Assembly (NCBI RefSeq): GCF_002163855.1
Contig: NZ_CP019332.1
Location: 347,213 to 411,212, forward strand
From: Winogradskyella sp. PC-19
GTDB taxonomy: Bacteria > Bacteroidota > Bacteroidia > Flavobacteriales > Flavobacteriaceae
Direction: 5' to 3'
Length of the DNA stretch: 64,000 nt
In this document: positions 37,280 through 47,976 of the stretch, piece after piece
How the letters are laid out: the number at the start of each line of letters is the position of its first letter
How positions within the stretch are numbered: position 1 is the first letter of the stretch
The notes under the pieces: generated by a model
Told to the model about the DNA's origin: nothing
The model's database searches: none
What the model saw: only the letters and a program-made list of their open reading frames with translations
Position numbers and translations under genes: made by a program

Positions 37280-39808
37280 ATGGCAGAAGGCGAAAAATTA
37301 ATCCCTATTAACATTGAAGATGAAATGAAATCGGCTTACATCGATTACTCGATGTCAGTCATTGTGTCACGTGCATTACCAGACGTGAGGGATGGATTAA
37401 AACCTGTGCATAGACGTGTTTTATACGGTATGCACGAACTTGGTGTTAGAGCAAACACTGCACACAAAAAATCAGCAAGAATAGTAGGTGAAGTTTTAGG
37501 TAAATATCACCCACACGGAGATACATCGGTTTACGATACTATGGTGCGTATGGCACAAGAGTGGAGTTTACGTTACATGTTAGTTGATGGTCAAGGAAAC
37601 TTTGGTTCTATTGATGGTGATAGTCCTGCAGCAATGCGTTACACAGAAGCACGTATGCGAAAGATTTCTGAAGACATGTTGGCAGATATCGATAAAGATA
37701 CGGTAGATCATAAGCTAAATTTTGATGATACACTTCAAGAGCCTACAGTTTTGCCAACCAGAATCCCTGGTCTTTTAGTAAACGGAGCATCAGGTATAGC
37801 AGTTGGTATGGCAACTAATATGCCACCACATAACTTAACAGAAGTTGTTGACGGAACGGTTGCTTACATAGAGAATAATGACATTGAAATTGATGAGTTA
37901 ATGCAACACATCAAAGCTCCTGATTTTCCTACTGGTGGAACAATTTATGGCTATGATGGTGTCAAAGAAGCTTTTCATACAGGTCGAGGACGCGTTGTTT
38001 TAAGAGGTAAAGCAAATATTGAAGAAGTTAACGGTAGAGAATGTATTATCGTTAATGAGATACCATATCAGGTCAATAAAGCTGACATGATTAAAAAGAC
38101 AGCGGATTTAGTTAACGATAAAAAAATTGATGGTATATCTACTATTAGAGATGAATCTGATAGAAATGGTATGCGTATCGTTTACGTTTTAAAGCGTGAT
38201 GCGATTCCTAATATCGTTCTAAATAAATTATATAAGTACACAGCACTTCAATCTTCTTTTAGTGTAAATAATATTGCTTTAGTAAACGGAAGACCAGAAA
38301 TGTTGAATCTAAAAGATTTGATTCATCATTTTGTTGAGCACAGACATGAAGTAGTTGTTCGTAGAACAAAATATGAGCTTCGAAAAGCTGAAGAAAGAGC
38401 ACATATATTAGAAGGTTTAATTATCGCTTCAGATAATATTGATGAAGTTATTGCATTGATCCGTGCGTCTTCAAATGCAGAAGAAGCTAGAGCAAAATTA
38501 ATAGAACGTTTTGAGCTTACTGAAATACAAGCAAAAGCCATTGTGGAGATGCGATTACGTCAGTTAACTGGTTTAGAACAAGACAAGTTAAGAGCTGAGT
38601 ATGATGCATTAATGAAAACAATTGAAGACTTAAAAGATATTCTTGATAAGAAAGATCGTCGTATGTCTATCATTAAAGAAGAATTGCTTGAAGTGCAAAG
38701 TAAGTATGGTGATGAACGCCGTTCTAATATAGAATATGCTGGAGGAGATTTAAGTATCGAAGATATGATTCCAAACGAGAAAGTGGTTATCACTATTTCT
38801 CATGCGGGTTATATTAAGCGTACCTCTTTGACTGAATACAAAACTCAGAATAGAGGTGGTGTTGGTCAAAAGGCGTCAACTACTCGTAATGAAGATTTCT
38901 TGGAGCATTTATTTGTTGGTACTAATCACCAATACATGTTATTCTTTACACAAAAAGGAAAATGTTTCTGGATGCGCGTTTACGAAATTCCTGAAGGAAG
39001 TAAAACATCAAAAGGAAGAGCAATCCAAAATCTTATCAATATAGAACAGGATGATAAAGTAATGGCATTTATCTGTACTCAAGACTTAAAGGATGAAGAG
39101 TATATTAACAGTCATTATGTAATTATGGCCACCAAGAATGGTCAAGTAAAGAAAACTTCTTTAGAACAATATTCTCGTCCAAGAACTAATGGTATTAATG
39201 CCATAACTATTAAAGAAAATGATGAGTTGTTAGAAGCTAAATTAACTACAGGTGAAAGTCAAGTTATGTTAGCATTGCGTTCTGGTAAAGCTATACGATT
39301 TGAAGAGGCAAAAACACGTCCAATGGGTCGTAATGCTTCTGGTGTAAGAGGTATCAGATTACAACATGACAAGGACGAGGTTATTGGTATGATAGCCATT
39401 AACGATACAGAGTCAGAAATCTTGGTAGTTTCAGAAAACGGTTACGGAAAACGCTCTAGTATCGAGGACTACCGAATTACTAACCGTGGTGGAAAAGGCG
39501 TAAAAACTATTTCTATTACAGATAAAACAGGTAATTTAGTAGCGATTAAGAATGTAACAGATGAAGACGATTTAATGATAATAAATAAGTCTGGTATTGC
39601 GATTAGAATGGAAGTCTCTGATTTAAGAGTTATGGGTAGAGCAACTCAAGGTGTTAAGCTTATTAATCTAAAAGGCAACGATTCTATTGCTGCTGTTGCA
39701 AAGGTTATGAAAGACGAGGAAGAAGCTGATTTAGAAGATGAATCATCTGATACCCAGGTAACAAATGAAGATGGCACGGCTATTGATAATACTGAAACTG
39801 AAAACTAA
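37280..39808 (+). CDS. gyrA: DNA gyrase subunit A
   Basis: 842 residues. The active-site tyrosine is Tyr121 in [12 protein letters not shown]. The quinolone-determining region reads [13 protein letters not shown], with Thr82 and Asp86 at the E. coli Ser83 and Asp87 positions; Thr there is natural in several bacteria. The C-terminal pinwheel of beta-blades starts near residue 500 and holds a GyrA-box-like TNRGGKG near 734-740, slightly degenerate at its first two positions. The acidic tail ([16 protein letters not shown]) is typical. The 260 bases upstream hold no other gene. Confidence 0.95.
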   Translation: MAEGEKLIPINIEDEMKSAYIDYSMSVIVSRALPDVRDGLKPVHRRVLYGMHELGVRANTAHKKSARIVGEVLGKYHPHGDTSVYDTMVRMAQEWSLRYMLVDGQGNFGSIDGDSPAAMRYTEARMRKISEDMLADIDKDTVDHKLNFDDTLQEPTVLPTRIPGLLVNGASGIAVGMATNMPPHNLTEVVDGTVAYIENNDIEIDELMQHIKAPDFPTGGTIYGYDGVKEAFHTGRGRVVLRGKANIEEVNGRECIIVNEIPYQVNKADMIKKTADLVNDKKIDGISTIRDESDRNGMRIVYVLKRDAIPNIVLNKLYKYTALQSSFSVNNIALVNGRPEMLNLKDLIHHFVEHRHEVVVRRTKYELRKAEERAHILEGLIIASDNIDEVIALIRASSNAEEARAKLIERFELTEIQAKAIVEMRLRQLTGLEQDKLRAEYDALMKTIEDLKDILDKKDRRMSIIKEELLEVQSKYGDERRSNIEYAGGDLSIEDMIPNEKVVITISHAGYIKRTSLTEYKTQNRGGVGQKASTTRNEDFLEHLFVGTNHQYMLFFTQKGKCFWMRVYEIPEGSKTSKGRAIQNLINIEQDDKVMAFICTQDLKDEEYINSHYVIMATKNGQVKKTSLEQYSRPRTNGINAITIKENDELLEAKLTTGESQVMLALRSGKAIRFEEAKTRPMGRNASGVRGIRLQHDKDEVIGMIAINDTESEILVVSENGYGKRSSIEDYRITNRGGKGVKTISITDKTGNLVAIKNVTDEDDLMIINKSGIAIRMEVSDLRVMGRATQGVKLINLKGNDSIAAVAKVMKDEEEADLEDESSDTQVTNEDGTAIDNTETEN

Positions 39809-39832
39809 GAATAACTAAAAAATATAATCAAA

Positions 39833-41110
39833 ATGAAAAAACTAATAACTTTAATTTGCGCACTTGTAATTGGCACAATGTCGTTTGCTCAAAAGAACGA
39901 AATTAAGGCTATCGAAAAGGCGCTAAAGAGTAATAATTTTGCTGTAGCAAAAACAAACGTTTCAGCAGCAGAATCTTTATTAGCAAATATGGATGATAAA
40001 ATGAAAGATAAATTTTATTTTCTTAAAGCTAAGTCATTATTTTCTAATGGTGCTATTGCTAACAACGATATAGATTCAGCTTTAGAAGCTGTTTCTAATT
40101 TAATGACTCTAAAAGAAAAAACAGGTAAGTCAAAGTACATAACTGAAGCATTATCTATTAAAAGTAGAATACTTGAATCTGTTGTTCAGTCTGCTTACGA
40201 TGCTTCAAAAAAAGGAGCTAATGACGCTGCTGGAGATAAATTTTATCGTGCCTATACACTATCCCCAAAAGATACTTTGTATTTATATGCTGCTGCTTCC
40301 TCTTATTTAAATGCTCAGAAATATGATAAGTCTCTTGAGTATTATAAGAAACTTCAGAAATTAAATTATAAAGGTGTTTCTACTCAATATGTTGCTATAA
40401 ACAAAGAAACTAGTCTTGAGGAGATTTTTAATAGTAAACAATTACGTGACGTAGCTGTTAAATCTAAAAAATATATTGCACCTAAAGATAAAAAATTACC
40501 TTCTAAACAAGGTGAGATTTTAAGGTACATGGCTTTAATATATTCTAGTCAAGACAAAGCTGATAAAGCTCTAGAACTTATAGCACAAGCAAAAAAGTAT
40601 AACCCAGATGATATGCAATTAGTAATTGCTGAGGCTAAAGCATATTTGGTATCTGATCAGAAAGATAAAATTAAGCCTTTATTAGAAGGTGCTAGTAGCT
40701 TAATTGCAGGTGATGCTCTTAATCAAATGAATTTCGGAATTTTTGCTATGGAAATCTCTGAAAATGAAATGGCTATGAAATATTTTGAAGAAGCTGCTAA
40801 ACTAAATCCTAAGATGGCTGAGCCACACTTAAACATGGGTGCATTGATTTTAGATGCTGATGAAGACATTGTAAAAGAGATGAATGGTTTAGGAAACTCT
40901 TCAGCTGACAATGCACGTTATGATGTATTAAAAGATAAGCGTTTAGATTTATATAAAAAAGCTATTCCTTTTGTTGAAAAGGCATTTAACTTAAAACCAG
41001 ATTTACAAACTGCAAAATATTTAAGAGATATTTACAGTACTGCATTTATGACAGATAAGTATAAAGAAATGAAGCAAAAAATTGCTGACATGGAAGCTGC
41101 TGGTAATTAA
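39833..41110 (+). CDS. Exported TPR-repeat protein downstream of gyrA
   Basis: 425 residues with a Sec signal peptide (MKKLITLICALVIGTMSFAQ). The rest is helical with TPR repeats, clearest in KFYRAYTLSPKDTLYLYAAA, QDKADKALELIAQAKKYNPD and NEMAMKYFEEAAKLNPKMAE. Such a gene directly follows gyrA in many Flavobacteriaceae; it probably acts as a periplasmic protein-interaction scaffold (inference). It starts 24 bases after gyrA, likely on the same transcript, and ends at a strong terminator. Confidence 0.85.
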   Translation: MKKLITLICALVIGTMSFAQKNEIKAIEKALKSNNFAVAKTNVSAAESLLANMDDKMKDKFYFLKAKSLFSNGAIANNDIDSALEAVSNLMTLKEKTGKSKYITEALSIKSRILESVVQSAYDASKKGANDAAGDKFYRAYTLSPKDTLYLYAAASSYLNAQKYDKSLEYYKKLQKLNYKGVSTQYVAINKETSLEEIFNSKQLRDVAVKSKKYIAPKDKKLPSKQGEILRYMALIYSSQDKADKALELIAQAKKYNPDDMQLVIAEAKAYLVSDQKDKIKPLLEGASSLIAGDALNQMNFGIFAMEISENEMAMKYFEEAAKLNPKMAEPHLNMGALILDADEDIVKEMNGLGNSSADNARYDVLKDKRLDLYKKAIPFVEKAFNLKPDLQTAKYLRDIYSTAFMTDKYKEMKQKIADMEAAGN

Positions 41111-41128
41111 AACATGCTTATTATATAT

Positions 41129-41160
41129 AAAAAAGGCGGTCAATTATGACTGCCTTTTTT
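41129..41160. terminator. Bidirectional terminator between the TPR and NlpC/P60 genes
   Basis: A 14-bp stem (41129-41142 with 41147-41160, core GGCGGTCA, one G-U pair) with loop ATTA carries A-run and T-run flanks on both sides, serving the two convergent genes. It reaches into the stop codon of the NlpC/P60 gene. Confidence 0.88.
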
Positions 41161-41908
41161 ATATAATTTTTTTTATAACTCTGAGTTTATGAGTATGTGT
41201 GTTTGTTTCAACATTATAAATACCACTATGATCTAATCTATCAATACGAACTTTACCATGGGCATGTATAATGTAGTTATCCTCCATAATAATACCTACG
41301 TGAATAATATCGCCTTCTGCATTGTCAAAAAAAGCTAAATCTCCCGGCTCACTTTCTTCAATAAAACTTAAGGCTTCACCTTGTGTAGCCTGTTGTGAAG
41401 CATCACGTTTAAGATTATGTCCATTTATTCTGTAAACCATTTGAGTAAATCCTGAGCAGTCTATACCAAATGGCGTTTTTCCACCCCAAAGATAAGGTGC
41501 GTTTAAATATGAAAAAGCAGTTTTTATGAGTTCAGCTTTATCATTAATCAGTGATTGGGTATTCCCATCAAAAGAATGACCTAATATATCTAAACCATTA
41601 AGTGTAGATCCAAGCGGTATAGTAAAAATGCTATTATTTGTGTCAGAAATATATTCGAGTAAATCTGTTGAAAGTAAAGGTTGAGTATTAAATAATAATT
41701 TATATTCTGCTTCGGTAATTTCTTTATATTGTTTGTTATCTATCCATGCTTCATATTTATCATATGATATACGAATACGACTCCATTTTTTTCTTTTTTC
41801 TAATACTTTAAAGGACTCGCCATAGAGCACTTGTGAAACGAGTTCAGATTTATCACTCGGTTCAAAACGCATGGGCACAATACCAAGATTACAAATACCG
41901 TATTGCAT
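41159..41908 (-). CDS. C40 (NlpC/P60) peptidase with SH3-like N-terminus
   Basis: 249 residues. An SH3-like region (residues 1-110, PMRFEPSDKSELVSQVLYGESF) is followed by the NlpC/P60 domain: Cys151 in PFGIDCSGFTQMVY, His in GDIIHVGIIM and a polar third residue in IIHAHG. Such enzymes cut peptide stems of peptidoglycan between D-glutamate and diamino acid. No signal peptide is visible, so it may work on recycled muropeptides in the cytoplasm. The thiolase gene lies 9 bases upstream. Confidence 0.9.
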   Translation of the reverse strand: MQYGICNLGIVPMRFEPSDKSELVSQVLYGESFKVLEKRKKWSRIRISYDKYEAWIDNKQYKEITEAEYKLLFNTQPLLSTDLLEYISDTNNSIFTIPLGSTLNGLDILGHSFDGNTQSLINDKAELIKTAFSYLNAPYLWGGKTPFGIDCSGFTQMVYRINGHNLKRDASQQATQGEALSFIEESEPGDLAFFDNAEGDIIHVGIIMEDNYIIHAHGKVRIDRLDHSGIYNVETNTHTHKLRVIKKII

Positions 41909-41917
41909 AAAATCTAT

Positions 41918-43096
41918 TTATGAACGCTCTAAAACAAGTGCAGATGCACCACCGCCACCATTACAGATAGCTGCAGCTCCGTATTTTGCATTATTTTGTT
42001 CTAACACATTAATCAGGGTAACTAATATTCTAGCGCCAGAACAACCTAGAGGATGTCCTAAAGAAACTGCTCCACCATTTACATTGACATTACTATCATT
42101 AAGTCCTAATATTTTCATGTTTGCAAGCCCAACTACAGAAAAAGCTTCATTAAATTCAAAATAATCAATCTCATTTAATGACAAATTTGCTTTTGCTATA
42201 GCTTTCGGTAAAGCTTTAGCAGGAGCAGTAGTAAACCATTTAGGTTCTTGTGCTGCATCTGCATAGCTTTTAATTGTGGCAAGAGGTTTTAAACCTAATT
42301 CTTCAGCTTTTTTTCTACTCATCAATACCATTGCTGCTGCTCCATCGTTGATAGTTGAAGCATTTGCAGCAGTTACTGTACCGTCTTTTGTAAATGCTGG
42401 TCGCAAAGCTGAAATTTTTTCCATCTTTACATTTGTATATTCTTGATCTCTATCAACTGTTATTGCGTCCCCACGTCTTTGTGGTACATCGACAGGTATA
42501 ACTTCGTTATCAAATTTTCCAGAATCCCATGCAGCTTTTGATCGCTCGTAAGATTGGACAGCAAAAGCATCTTGGTCTTCTCTTGAGAATTTATATTCTG
42601 TAGCACAGGCATCTGCACAAACTCCCATCGCATTGTTGTCATAAGCATCAACAAGACCATCTTTTTGCATTCCATCTTCAAAAGTAGCTGGACCAAATTT
42701 AGTAGCAGTTCTTGCATGATAATAATGCGGAATCAAACTCATATTTTCCATACCGCCAGCAACAACAATGTCTGCATCTCCGAGTTGTATAGCCTGAGCA
42801 GCTTGCATTACAGCTTTCATTCCTGAGGCACAAACCTTATTAATTGTTGTACAAGGAACACTATCTGGAATACCTGCATGGATTGCAGCTTGGCGAGCTG
42901 GAGCTTGTCCTGTACCAGCCTGAACTACATTACCCATAAGAACTTCTTCTACAAGTTCTGGTTTAAGGTTAATTTTTTCCAAAGCAGCTAAAATTGCTGT
43001 CGCACCTAATTTTGGAGCAGGAATCGTAGATAATGAGCCTAAGAAACTACCGATAGGTGTTCTTACTGCGGATACTATTACAACATCTTTATTCAT
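41918..43096 (-). CDS. Acetyl-CoA C-acyltransferase (thiolase)
   Basis: 392-residue thiolase. The nucleophile cysteine is in [13 protein letters not shown] near 88, the catalytic histidine is in [17 protein letters not shown], and the second catalytic cysteine is in the same stretch; [13 protein letters not shown] is also typical. The family includes acetoacetyl-CoA thiolases (biosynthetic) and 3-ketoacyl-CoA thiolases; the length fits the short acetoacetyl type. No other beta-oxidation gene is adjacent. Confidence 0.92.
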   Translation of the reverse strand: MNKDVVIVSAVRTPIGSFLGSLSTIPAPKLGATAILAALEKINLKPELVEEVLMGNVVQAGTGQAPARQAAIHAGIPDSVPCTTINKVCASGMKAVMQAAQAIQLGDADIVVAGGMENMSLIPHYYHARTATKFGPATFEDGMQKDGLVDAYDNNAMGVCADACATEYKFSREDQDAFAVQSYERSKAAWDSGKFDNEVIPVDVPQRRGDAITVDRDQEYTNVKMEKISALRPAFTKDGTVTAANASTINDGAAAMVLMSRKKAEELGLKPLATIKSYADAAQEPKWFTTAPAKALPKAIAKANLSLNEIDYFEFNEAFSVVGLANMKILGLNDSNVNVNGGAVSLGHPLGCSGARILVTLINVLEQNNAKYGAAAICNGGGGASALVLERS

Positions 43097-43140
43097 ATGA
43101 CATTTATTTAATTTTTGCTGATGCGAATTTAATGATTTTT

Positions 43141-43167
43141 AAGAGATTTGAGAATGAAAAATCTCTT
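43141..43167. repeat. Inverted repeat in the thiolase/pgpH intergenic region
   Basis: AAGAGATTT (43141-43149) and AAATCTCTT (43159-43167) form a 9-bp perfect inverted repeat with a 9-base loop, upstream of both divergent genes. Operator or leader hairpin; unassigned. Confidence 0.5.
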
Positions 43168-43195
43168 AAACAAACCTCAAAATACATATATTTAT

Positions 43196-43203
43196 TACAT
43201 TTG
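43196..43203 (+). promoter_or_regulatory. -7 element of pgpH
   Basis: TACATTTG matches TAnnTTTG and ends 7 bases before the ATG at 43211, so the mRNA would be leaderless. Confidence 0.55.
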
Positions 43204-43210
43204 ATTGTAT

Positions 43211-45262
43211 ATGAATGAACTTATAAATAAATGGTACCGGAATCATGCGCTAATCTATAAGCTACTTCTGCTGTTAAGTACTACATTTTTTATTGTATAT
43301 CTATTTCCTAAAACAGGAAAGTTTAGATATTCCTTCGAAAAAGCAAAACCCTGGCAATCCGAGAATTTGTATGCGCCTTTCGATTTTGCCATAAAAAAGT
43401 CCCAGACTCAACTAAAGAATGAGAATCAAAATATTATAAGTAAAAGTGAGATTTATTTTGATATAGATACCAGTATAAAAAACACAGTATTAGATAATTA
43501 TATCCCCAAGTTTAATACAGTCTTTTTAGACACAATTTCTGGTTTTAATAATAGAGTATTACTTTATAATACAGGTCAAAAAGCCTTAAATCAATTATAT
43601 GAAAGTGGAGTTTTAAATTCTATATATAATTATAATAATGATAGAGAAGTTGTTCTCATTCAAAATAATATTGAAGCTAAAAGAATTCAGTTTGAAGCCT
43701 TAACAGAACAAAACGAAATCAGAAATTACCTTGAATTGCAGTTAGAACAAAATAATCTTCAAAAATATAAAGAAGATTTTATTTCGCTGTTTTTCGATTT
43801 GGTTAAGCCTAATGTAAGTTTCAATAAGTCTTTAACAGATAAAGTACTTGAGGAAAAATTATCTAATATTTCCCCAACTCGTGGTGTAGTTTCTGAAGGT
43901 ACTTTGATAATATCTAAAGGGCAAGTTGTAGAGGAAGAGCAATATAATGTACTAGATTCTTTAAAGGCCGAATATGAATCTCAAGTATGGAGTTCAAACA
44001 ATTACAATTGGGTTATAGTAGCATATACCTTGCTAGTTGCATTAGCGTTATTGATGTTGTTACTTTTTTTAAGAAAATATAGAGCAGATGTATTTGAAAA
44101 TAATACTAAGGTTACTTTTATTTTCTTCAATATTGTTGTTATGATACTACTCACAACACTTGTGATTAATTATAATTCGGAATATTTATATGTAGTACCA
44201 TTATGTATTTTACCATTGGTGCTAAAAGCATTTTTTGATGCACGTTTAGGTTTGTTTGCTCATGTTTTAACTGTATTGTTGTTAGGTTTTGTTGTACCTA
44301 ATAGTTACGAATATATGTTTCTACAGATTATAGCTGGTATTGTTACAATATTGACCGTCTCTGAACTTTATAAAAGAGCAAATCTATTTATTTCTGTTGG
44401 ACAAATAACATTGATTTACATTATTGCTTATTTTGCTTTTTTTGTAATTCATGAAGGACAGATTTTTAATGTAGAATGGAAGACTTTTGGATACTTTGTT
44501 TTAGGTGGTTTAGCTACATTATTTGTCCAGCCATTAATATATATATATGAAAAGCTATTTGGATTAGTATCTGACGTATCATTACTAGAATTATCTGATA
44601 CTAATACCAAATTATTAAAAGAGTTATCTAATAAAGCTCCTGGTACTTTTCATCATTCGTTAAATGTTGCAAATCTTGCTGAAGCTTCTGCAAATGAAAT
44701 AGGCGCTAATGCCATGCTTGTTAGAGTTGGTGCTTTATATCATGACATCGGAAAAATGAAGAACCCAACTTTTTTCACTGAAAACCAATCAACAGGAATT
44801 AATCCTCATGATGAATTGTCGCCCAAAGAGAGTGCCAATGTTATTGTAAATCATGTATTAGATGGTATTGAAATTGCCAAAAAGAATAATTTACCAGACA
44901 GAGTCATTGATTTTATTAGAACACATCACGGGACAAGTACCATATATTATTTTTACATGAAAGAAAAAGCCAATAATGAAGATGTTGATGAGAAACACTT
45001 TTCTTATTTAGGCCCAAAACCTTTTAGTAAAGAAACAGCAATCTTAATGATGTGCGATAGTGTCGAAGCTGCTTCAAAAAGTTTAAAATCTCCAACAAGT
45101 ACAAAAATCAATGCTTTTGTCGAAAGTATAATAAGTAAGCAAGTTGAAAATGGTCAATTTTTAAATGCTGATATTACGTTTAGAGATATTGAGGCTATAA
45201 AAAAAGTTTTGAAACTTAAATTGGCTAATATTTATCATCTTCGAATCGAATATCCTGAATAA
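43211..45262 (+). CDS. 7TM-HD protein, PgpH-type cyclic di-AMP phosphodiesterase
   Basis: 683 residues. An extracytoplasmic 7TMR-HDED domain (residues about 45-270) follows one N-terminal helix, then a seven-helix membrane region (about 280-450) and a cytoplasmic HD domain with His481 in FHHSLNVANLAEA and the HD pair His510-Asp511 in YHDIGKMKNP. PgpH proteins of this layout hydrolyse c-di-AMP. The first ATG-like codon is TTG 43205, but ATG 43211 is preferred because it directly follows the promoter. A terminator follows. Confidence 0.9.
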   Translation: MNELINKWYRNHALIYKLLLLLSTTFFIVYLFPKTGKFRYSFEKAKPWQSENLYAPFDFAIKKSQTQLKNENQNIISKSEIYFDIDTSIKNTVLDNYIPKFNTVFLDTISGFNNRVLLYNTGQKALNQLYESGVLNSIYNYNNDREVVLIQNNIEAKRIQFEALTEQNEIRNYLELQLEQNNLQKYKEDFISLFFDLVKPNVSFNKSLTDKVLEEKLSNISPTRGVVSEGTLIISKGQVVEEEQYNVLDSLKAEYESQVWSSNNYNWVIVAYTLLVALALLMLLLFLRKYRADVFENNTKVTFIFFNIVVMILLTTLVINYNSEYLYVVPLCILPLVLKAFFDARLGLFAHVLTVLLLGFVVPNSYEYMFLQIIAGIVTILTVSELYKRANLFISVGQITLIYIIAYFAFFVIHEGQIFNVEWKTFGYFVLGGLATLFVQPLIYIYEKLFGLVSDVSLLELSDTNTKLLKELSNKAPGTFHHSLNVANLAEASANEIGANAMLVRVGALYHDIGKMKNPTFFTENQSTGINPHDELSPKESANVIVNHVLDGIEIAKKNNLPDRVIDFIRTHHGTSTIYYFYMKEKANNEDVDEKHFSYLGPKPFSKETAILMMCDSVEAASKSLKSPTSTKINAFVESIISKQVENGQFLNADITFRDIEAIKKVLKLKLANIYHLRIEYPE

Positions 45263-45263
45263 C

Positions 45264-45291
45264 AAAGAGCCAGTTTAATAACTGGCTCTTT
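45264..45291. terminator. Bidirectional terminator between pgpH and the TlpA-like gene
   Basis: A 12-bp stem (45264-45275 with 45280-45291, core GAGCCAGT) with a 4-base loop and T-runs on both strands serves two convergent genes. Confidence 0.85.
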
Positions 45292-45310
45292 TATTATATC
45301 TTTTTTTTGG

Positions 45311-46462
45311 TTAATCTAACAATTCAGAAATTTTATTTTCTAGAGCTTGACCTCTAAGATTTTTTGCAATTATTTTTCCATCGCTGTCTAATATAAACAT
45401 TCTTGGAATGGAGTTTACACTGTAGGTTCTAGCAATCTCATCAAAATACCTAAGGTTAGAGACCTGATGCCAAGTCAAATTATCTGTTTCTATAGCTTTT
45501 TCCCATGCTTCTTTTGGATTTTGCTGCCCGCGTCTTCCATCTAAGCCTACTCCGATAATTTCTAAACCTTTTTCGTGATATTTATTGTAAACCTTTACAA
45601 TATTAGGATTTTCTCTACGGCAAGGACCACACCATGCTGCCCAAAAGTCGATAATAGTAACTTTCCCTTTTGAAACTACATCCTTAAGAGAAATTACTTC
45701 TCCATTTGGATTTGGTGCAGAAAAACCGGGAGCTATCTCGCCAATTGCGGTAGCCTTTTCAGCTTCAAAAACTAGTCTCATTTTATCCAAAGTGTTTTTC
45801 ATTCTAACACCTTCTTCTGAAGATTTTATATTATCACTTGTGGCTTCATATATTTTTACAACGCGATTAAAATCTACATCTCTAGAGTTTATAAGCGTAT
45901 TTAATATAGGCATCATGCCATAACTACTATTATTTTCTTCAACGTATTCATATTGAAAATTATTAATCTTATCAGTCAAATCAACCAATACCTGACGGTC
46001 TCGTTTAATACTAGCGGTATCATTTAAAAATTCTGCCTCTTTATAATTGTCTTTAGCCTTCATGTATTCTGCATCAAAAGCATCCATTTTGTCTTGGTAA
46101 GCTTTTAGTACATCGTGACTATCAGAACCAACGTAAATAGTATTATCTAAAACTTTACTATCAATGTTGATACTAGATTTTCCATTCTCCAAGATTATTG
46201 GAAACCTTCCGGGAGTACCATTTATACTTATGTAATATAATTGCGGATATTCTACACTTCCTTCAAAAGAAAATGTCTCATTCATTACTATTGCTGTATC
46301 TTTAGGTATTGGAGCTCCACGCTCATTAACTTTGTTTAAGTAAACACGAATTCCGTTATAAACGCCTTCGGCCTTGCCATCAATAACATAACTAGTTTTA
46401 GGCTCATTTTCGCAGTTGAATAAGAATAAACTAAAAAAAGCAATACATATAAATTTTTTCAT
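45311..46462 (-). CDS. TlpA-type thiol-disulfide lipoprotein with DUF4369 N-terminus
   Basis: 383 residues. A lipoprotein signal (LFLFNC, Cys at about 17) is followed by a DUF4369-like beta domain (residues about 25-130), a helical linker, and a thioredoxin fold carrying WAAWCGPC (Cys278 and Cys281). The TlpA cis-Pro region reads SIPRMFILD. Such fusions are common in Bacteroidota and are thought to reduce periplasmic disulfides or mature cytochromes. A -7 element lies at 46492 to 46485. Confidence 0.88.
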   Translation of the reverse strand: MKKFICIAFFSLFLFNCENEPKTSYVIDGKAEGVYNGIRVYLNKVNERGAPIPKDTAIVMNETFSFEGSVEYPQLYYISINGTPGRFPIILENGKSSINIDSKVLDNTIYVGSDSHDVLKAYQDKMDAFDAEYMKAKDNYKEAEFLNDTASIKRDRQVLVDLTDKINNFQYEYVEENNSSYGMMPILNTLINSRDVDFNRVVKIYEATSDNIKSSEEGVRMKNTLDKMRLVFEAEKATAIGEIAPGFSAPNPNGEVISLKDVVSKGKVTIIDFWAAWCGPCRRENPNIVKVYNKYHEKGLEIIGVGLDGRRGQQNPKEAWEKAIETDNLTWHQVSNLRYFDEIARTYSVNSIPRMFILDSDGKIIAKNLRGQALENKISELLD

Positions 46463-46484
46463 AATTTGGTTTTTTAATCTTGCA

Positions 46485-46492
46485 CAAATATA
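46485..46492 (-). promoter_or_regulatory. -7 element of the TlpA-like gene
   Basis: TATATTTG on the minus strand matches TAnnTTTG, about 23 bases before the start. No well-spaced TTG. Confidence 0.45.
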
Positions 46493-46557
46493 AAAAGTTA
46501 GCGCAAAGCTTGTATATATAGAAATGTAAATTATATCTTAAAAATGTGTAAAAGCAT

Positions 46558-46565
46558 TACTTTTG
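46558..46565 (+). promoter_or_regulatory. -7 element of mnmE
   Basis: TACTTTTG matches TAnnTTTG, ending 19 bases before ATG 46585. It supports that start over the upstream TTG 46579 only weakly. Confidence 0.45.
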
Positions 46566-46584
46566 CTTTAAAGATTTTTTGATT

Positions 46585-47976
46585 ATGATTAGTAACGATA
46601 CTATTGTGGCTTTAGCTACTGCTTCAGGAAGTGGTGCAATTGCTGTAATTAGGCTTTCAGGTAAGAATGCAATTGCTATAGCTGACTCAAATTTTAAGCC
46701 TGTTATAGCATCAAAATCCCTTGTAAATCAAAAGTCGCATACCATTCATCTTGGGCATATTGTCGATAACACAAGAGTAATTGACGAAGTTTTAGTTTCA
46801 GTTTTTAAAAACCCTAATTCTTATACTGGAGAAAACGTTATTGAAATTTCTTGTCACGGTTCCCAATACATTCAACAAGAAATCATTCAATTATTTCTTA
46901 GAAATGGCTGTCGTATGGCAGATGCAGGAGAGTTTACACTTCGTGCTTTTTTAAATGGTAAATTAGATTTAAGTCAAGCTGAAGCGGTAGCAGACTTGAT
47001 AGCAAGTGATAATGAAGCATCTCACCAAATTGCTATGCAGCAAATGCGTGGTGGTTTTTCTAGTGAAATTGCAAAACTCCGAGAAGAGCTTATGAATTTT
47101 GCTAGTTTAATTGAATTAGAGTTAGACTTTGCAGAAGAGGATGTAGAGTTTGCTGACCGCAGTCAATTCAAAGACTTGGTAAATCGTATATCGTTTGTTT
47201 TAAAACGTCTTATAGATTCTTTTGCTGTAGGTAATGTCATTAAAAACGGAATACCTGTAGCTATTGTTGGTGAGCCTAATGTTGGTAAATCCACACTTCT
47301 AAATGCCCTTTTAAATGAAGAACGAGCTATTGTTTCTGATATTGCAGGTACAACTAGAGATACTATTGAAGATGAAATTTCTATTGGAGGTATAGGTTTT
47401 AGATTTATAGATACTGCGGGTATCAGAGACACTAAAGATGTTGTAGAAAGTATTGGAATCAAAAAAACTTTCGAGAAGATGGAACAAGCTCAAGTTGTTG
47501 TACTTCTATTTTCTGCTGAAGAGTTTATGACAGATAGCAAACGACTTAAGTTAGAGATTGAGAAAATTAGAAATCGCTTCCCTCAAAAACCTTTAGTAAT
47601 CATTTCTAACAAAATTGATACACTTCAAGAAGTTAACTTAAATAATATAAAATCTGAATTCCAAGACCTTCATTTACTATCTGCAAAAACTGGTGATGGT
47701 GTTGAGGAACTTAAACAAAAGTTGGTTGGATTTGTAAATACAGGTGCTTTGAGAAATAATGAAACCATTGTGACAAATACGCGTCATTATGATTCATTAT
47801 TAAAAGCTTTGGAAGAAATTAGTAAAGTAAAATCGGGATTGGAAATGGGACTTTCCGGAGATTTGATGTCTATAGATATCCGTCAGGCTTTATTTCATTT
47901 TGGTGAGATTACTGGAGAGATTACCACAGATGATTTATTGGGTAATATTTTTGCTAATTTCTGTATTGGGAAGTAA
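46585..47976 (+). CDS. mnmE: tRNA uridine-5-carboxymethylaminomethyl modification GTPase
   Basis: 463 residues. The N-terminal tetrahydrofolate-binding domain (residues 1-120) and helical domain surround a G domain with GEPNVGKSTLLNALL near 229-243, DIAGTTRDT (G2), DTAGIRDT (G3) and NKID (G4). The C-terminal CIGK is the conserved CxGK catalytic motif. With MnmG it installs cmnm5 at wobble U34 of tRNAs. Confidence 0.95.
   Translation: MISNDTIVALATASGSGAIAVIRLSGKNAIAIADSNFKPVIASKSLVNQKSHTIHLGHIVDNTRVIDEVLVSVFKNPNSYTGENVIEISCHGSQYIQQEIIQLFLRNGCRMADAGEFTLRAFLNGKLDLSQAEAVADLIASDNEASHQIAMQQMRGGFSSEIAKLREELMNFASLIELELDFAEEDVEFADRSQFKDLVNRISFVLKRLIDSFAVGNVIKNGIPVAIVGEPNVGKSTLLNALLNEERAIVSDIAGTTRDTIEDEISIGGIGFRFIDTAGIRDTKDVVESIGIKKTFEKMEQAQVVVLLFSAEEFMTDSKRLKLEIEKIRNRFPQKPLVIISNKIDTLQEVNLNNIKSEFQDLHLLSAKTGDGVEELKQKLVGFVNTGALRNNETIVTNTRHYDSLLKALEEISKVKSGLEMGLSGDLMSIDIRQALFHFGEITGEITTDDLLGNIFANFCIGK

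Noticed and set aside
37517-37540. Thr82 of GyrA as a quinolone-resistance change
   Set aside because: Thr at the position of E. coli Ser83 is natural in several susceptible bacteria, so it is not evidence of resistance.
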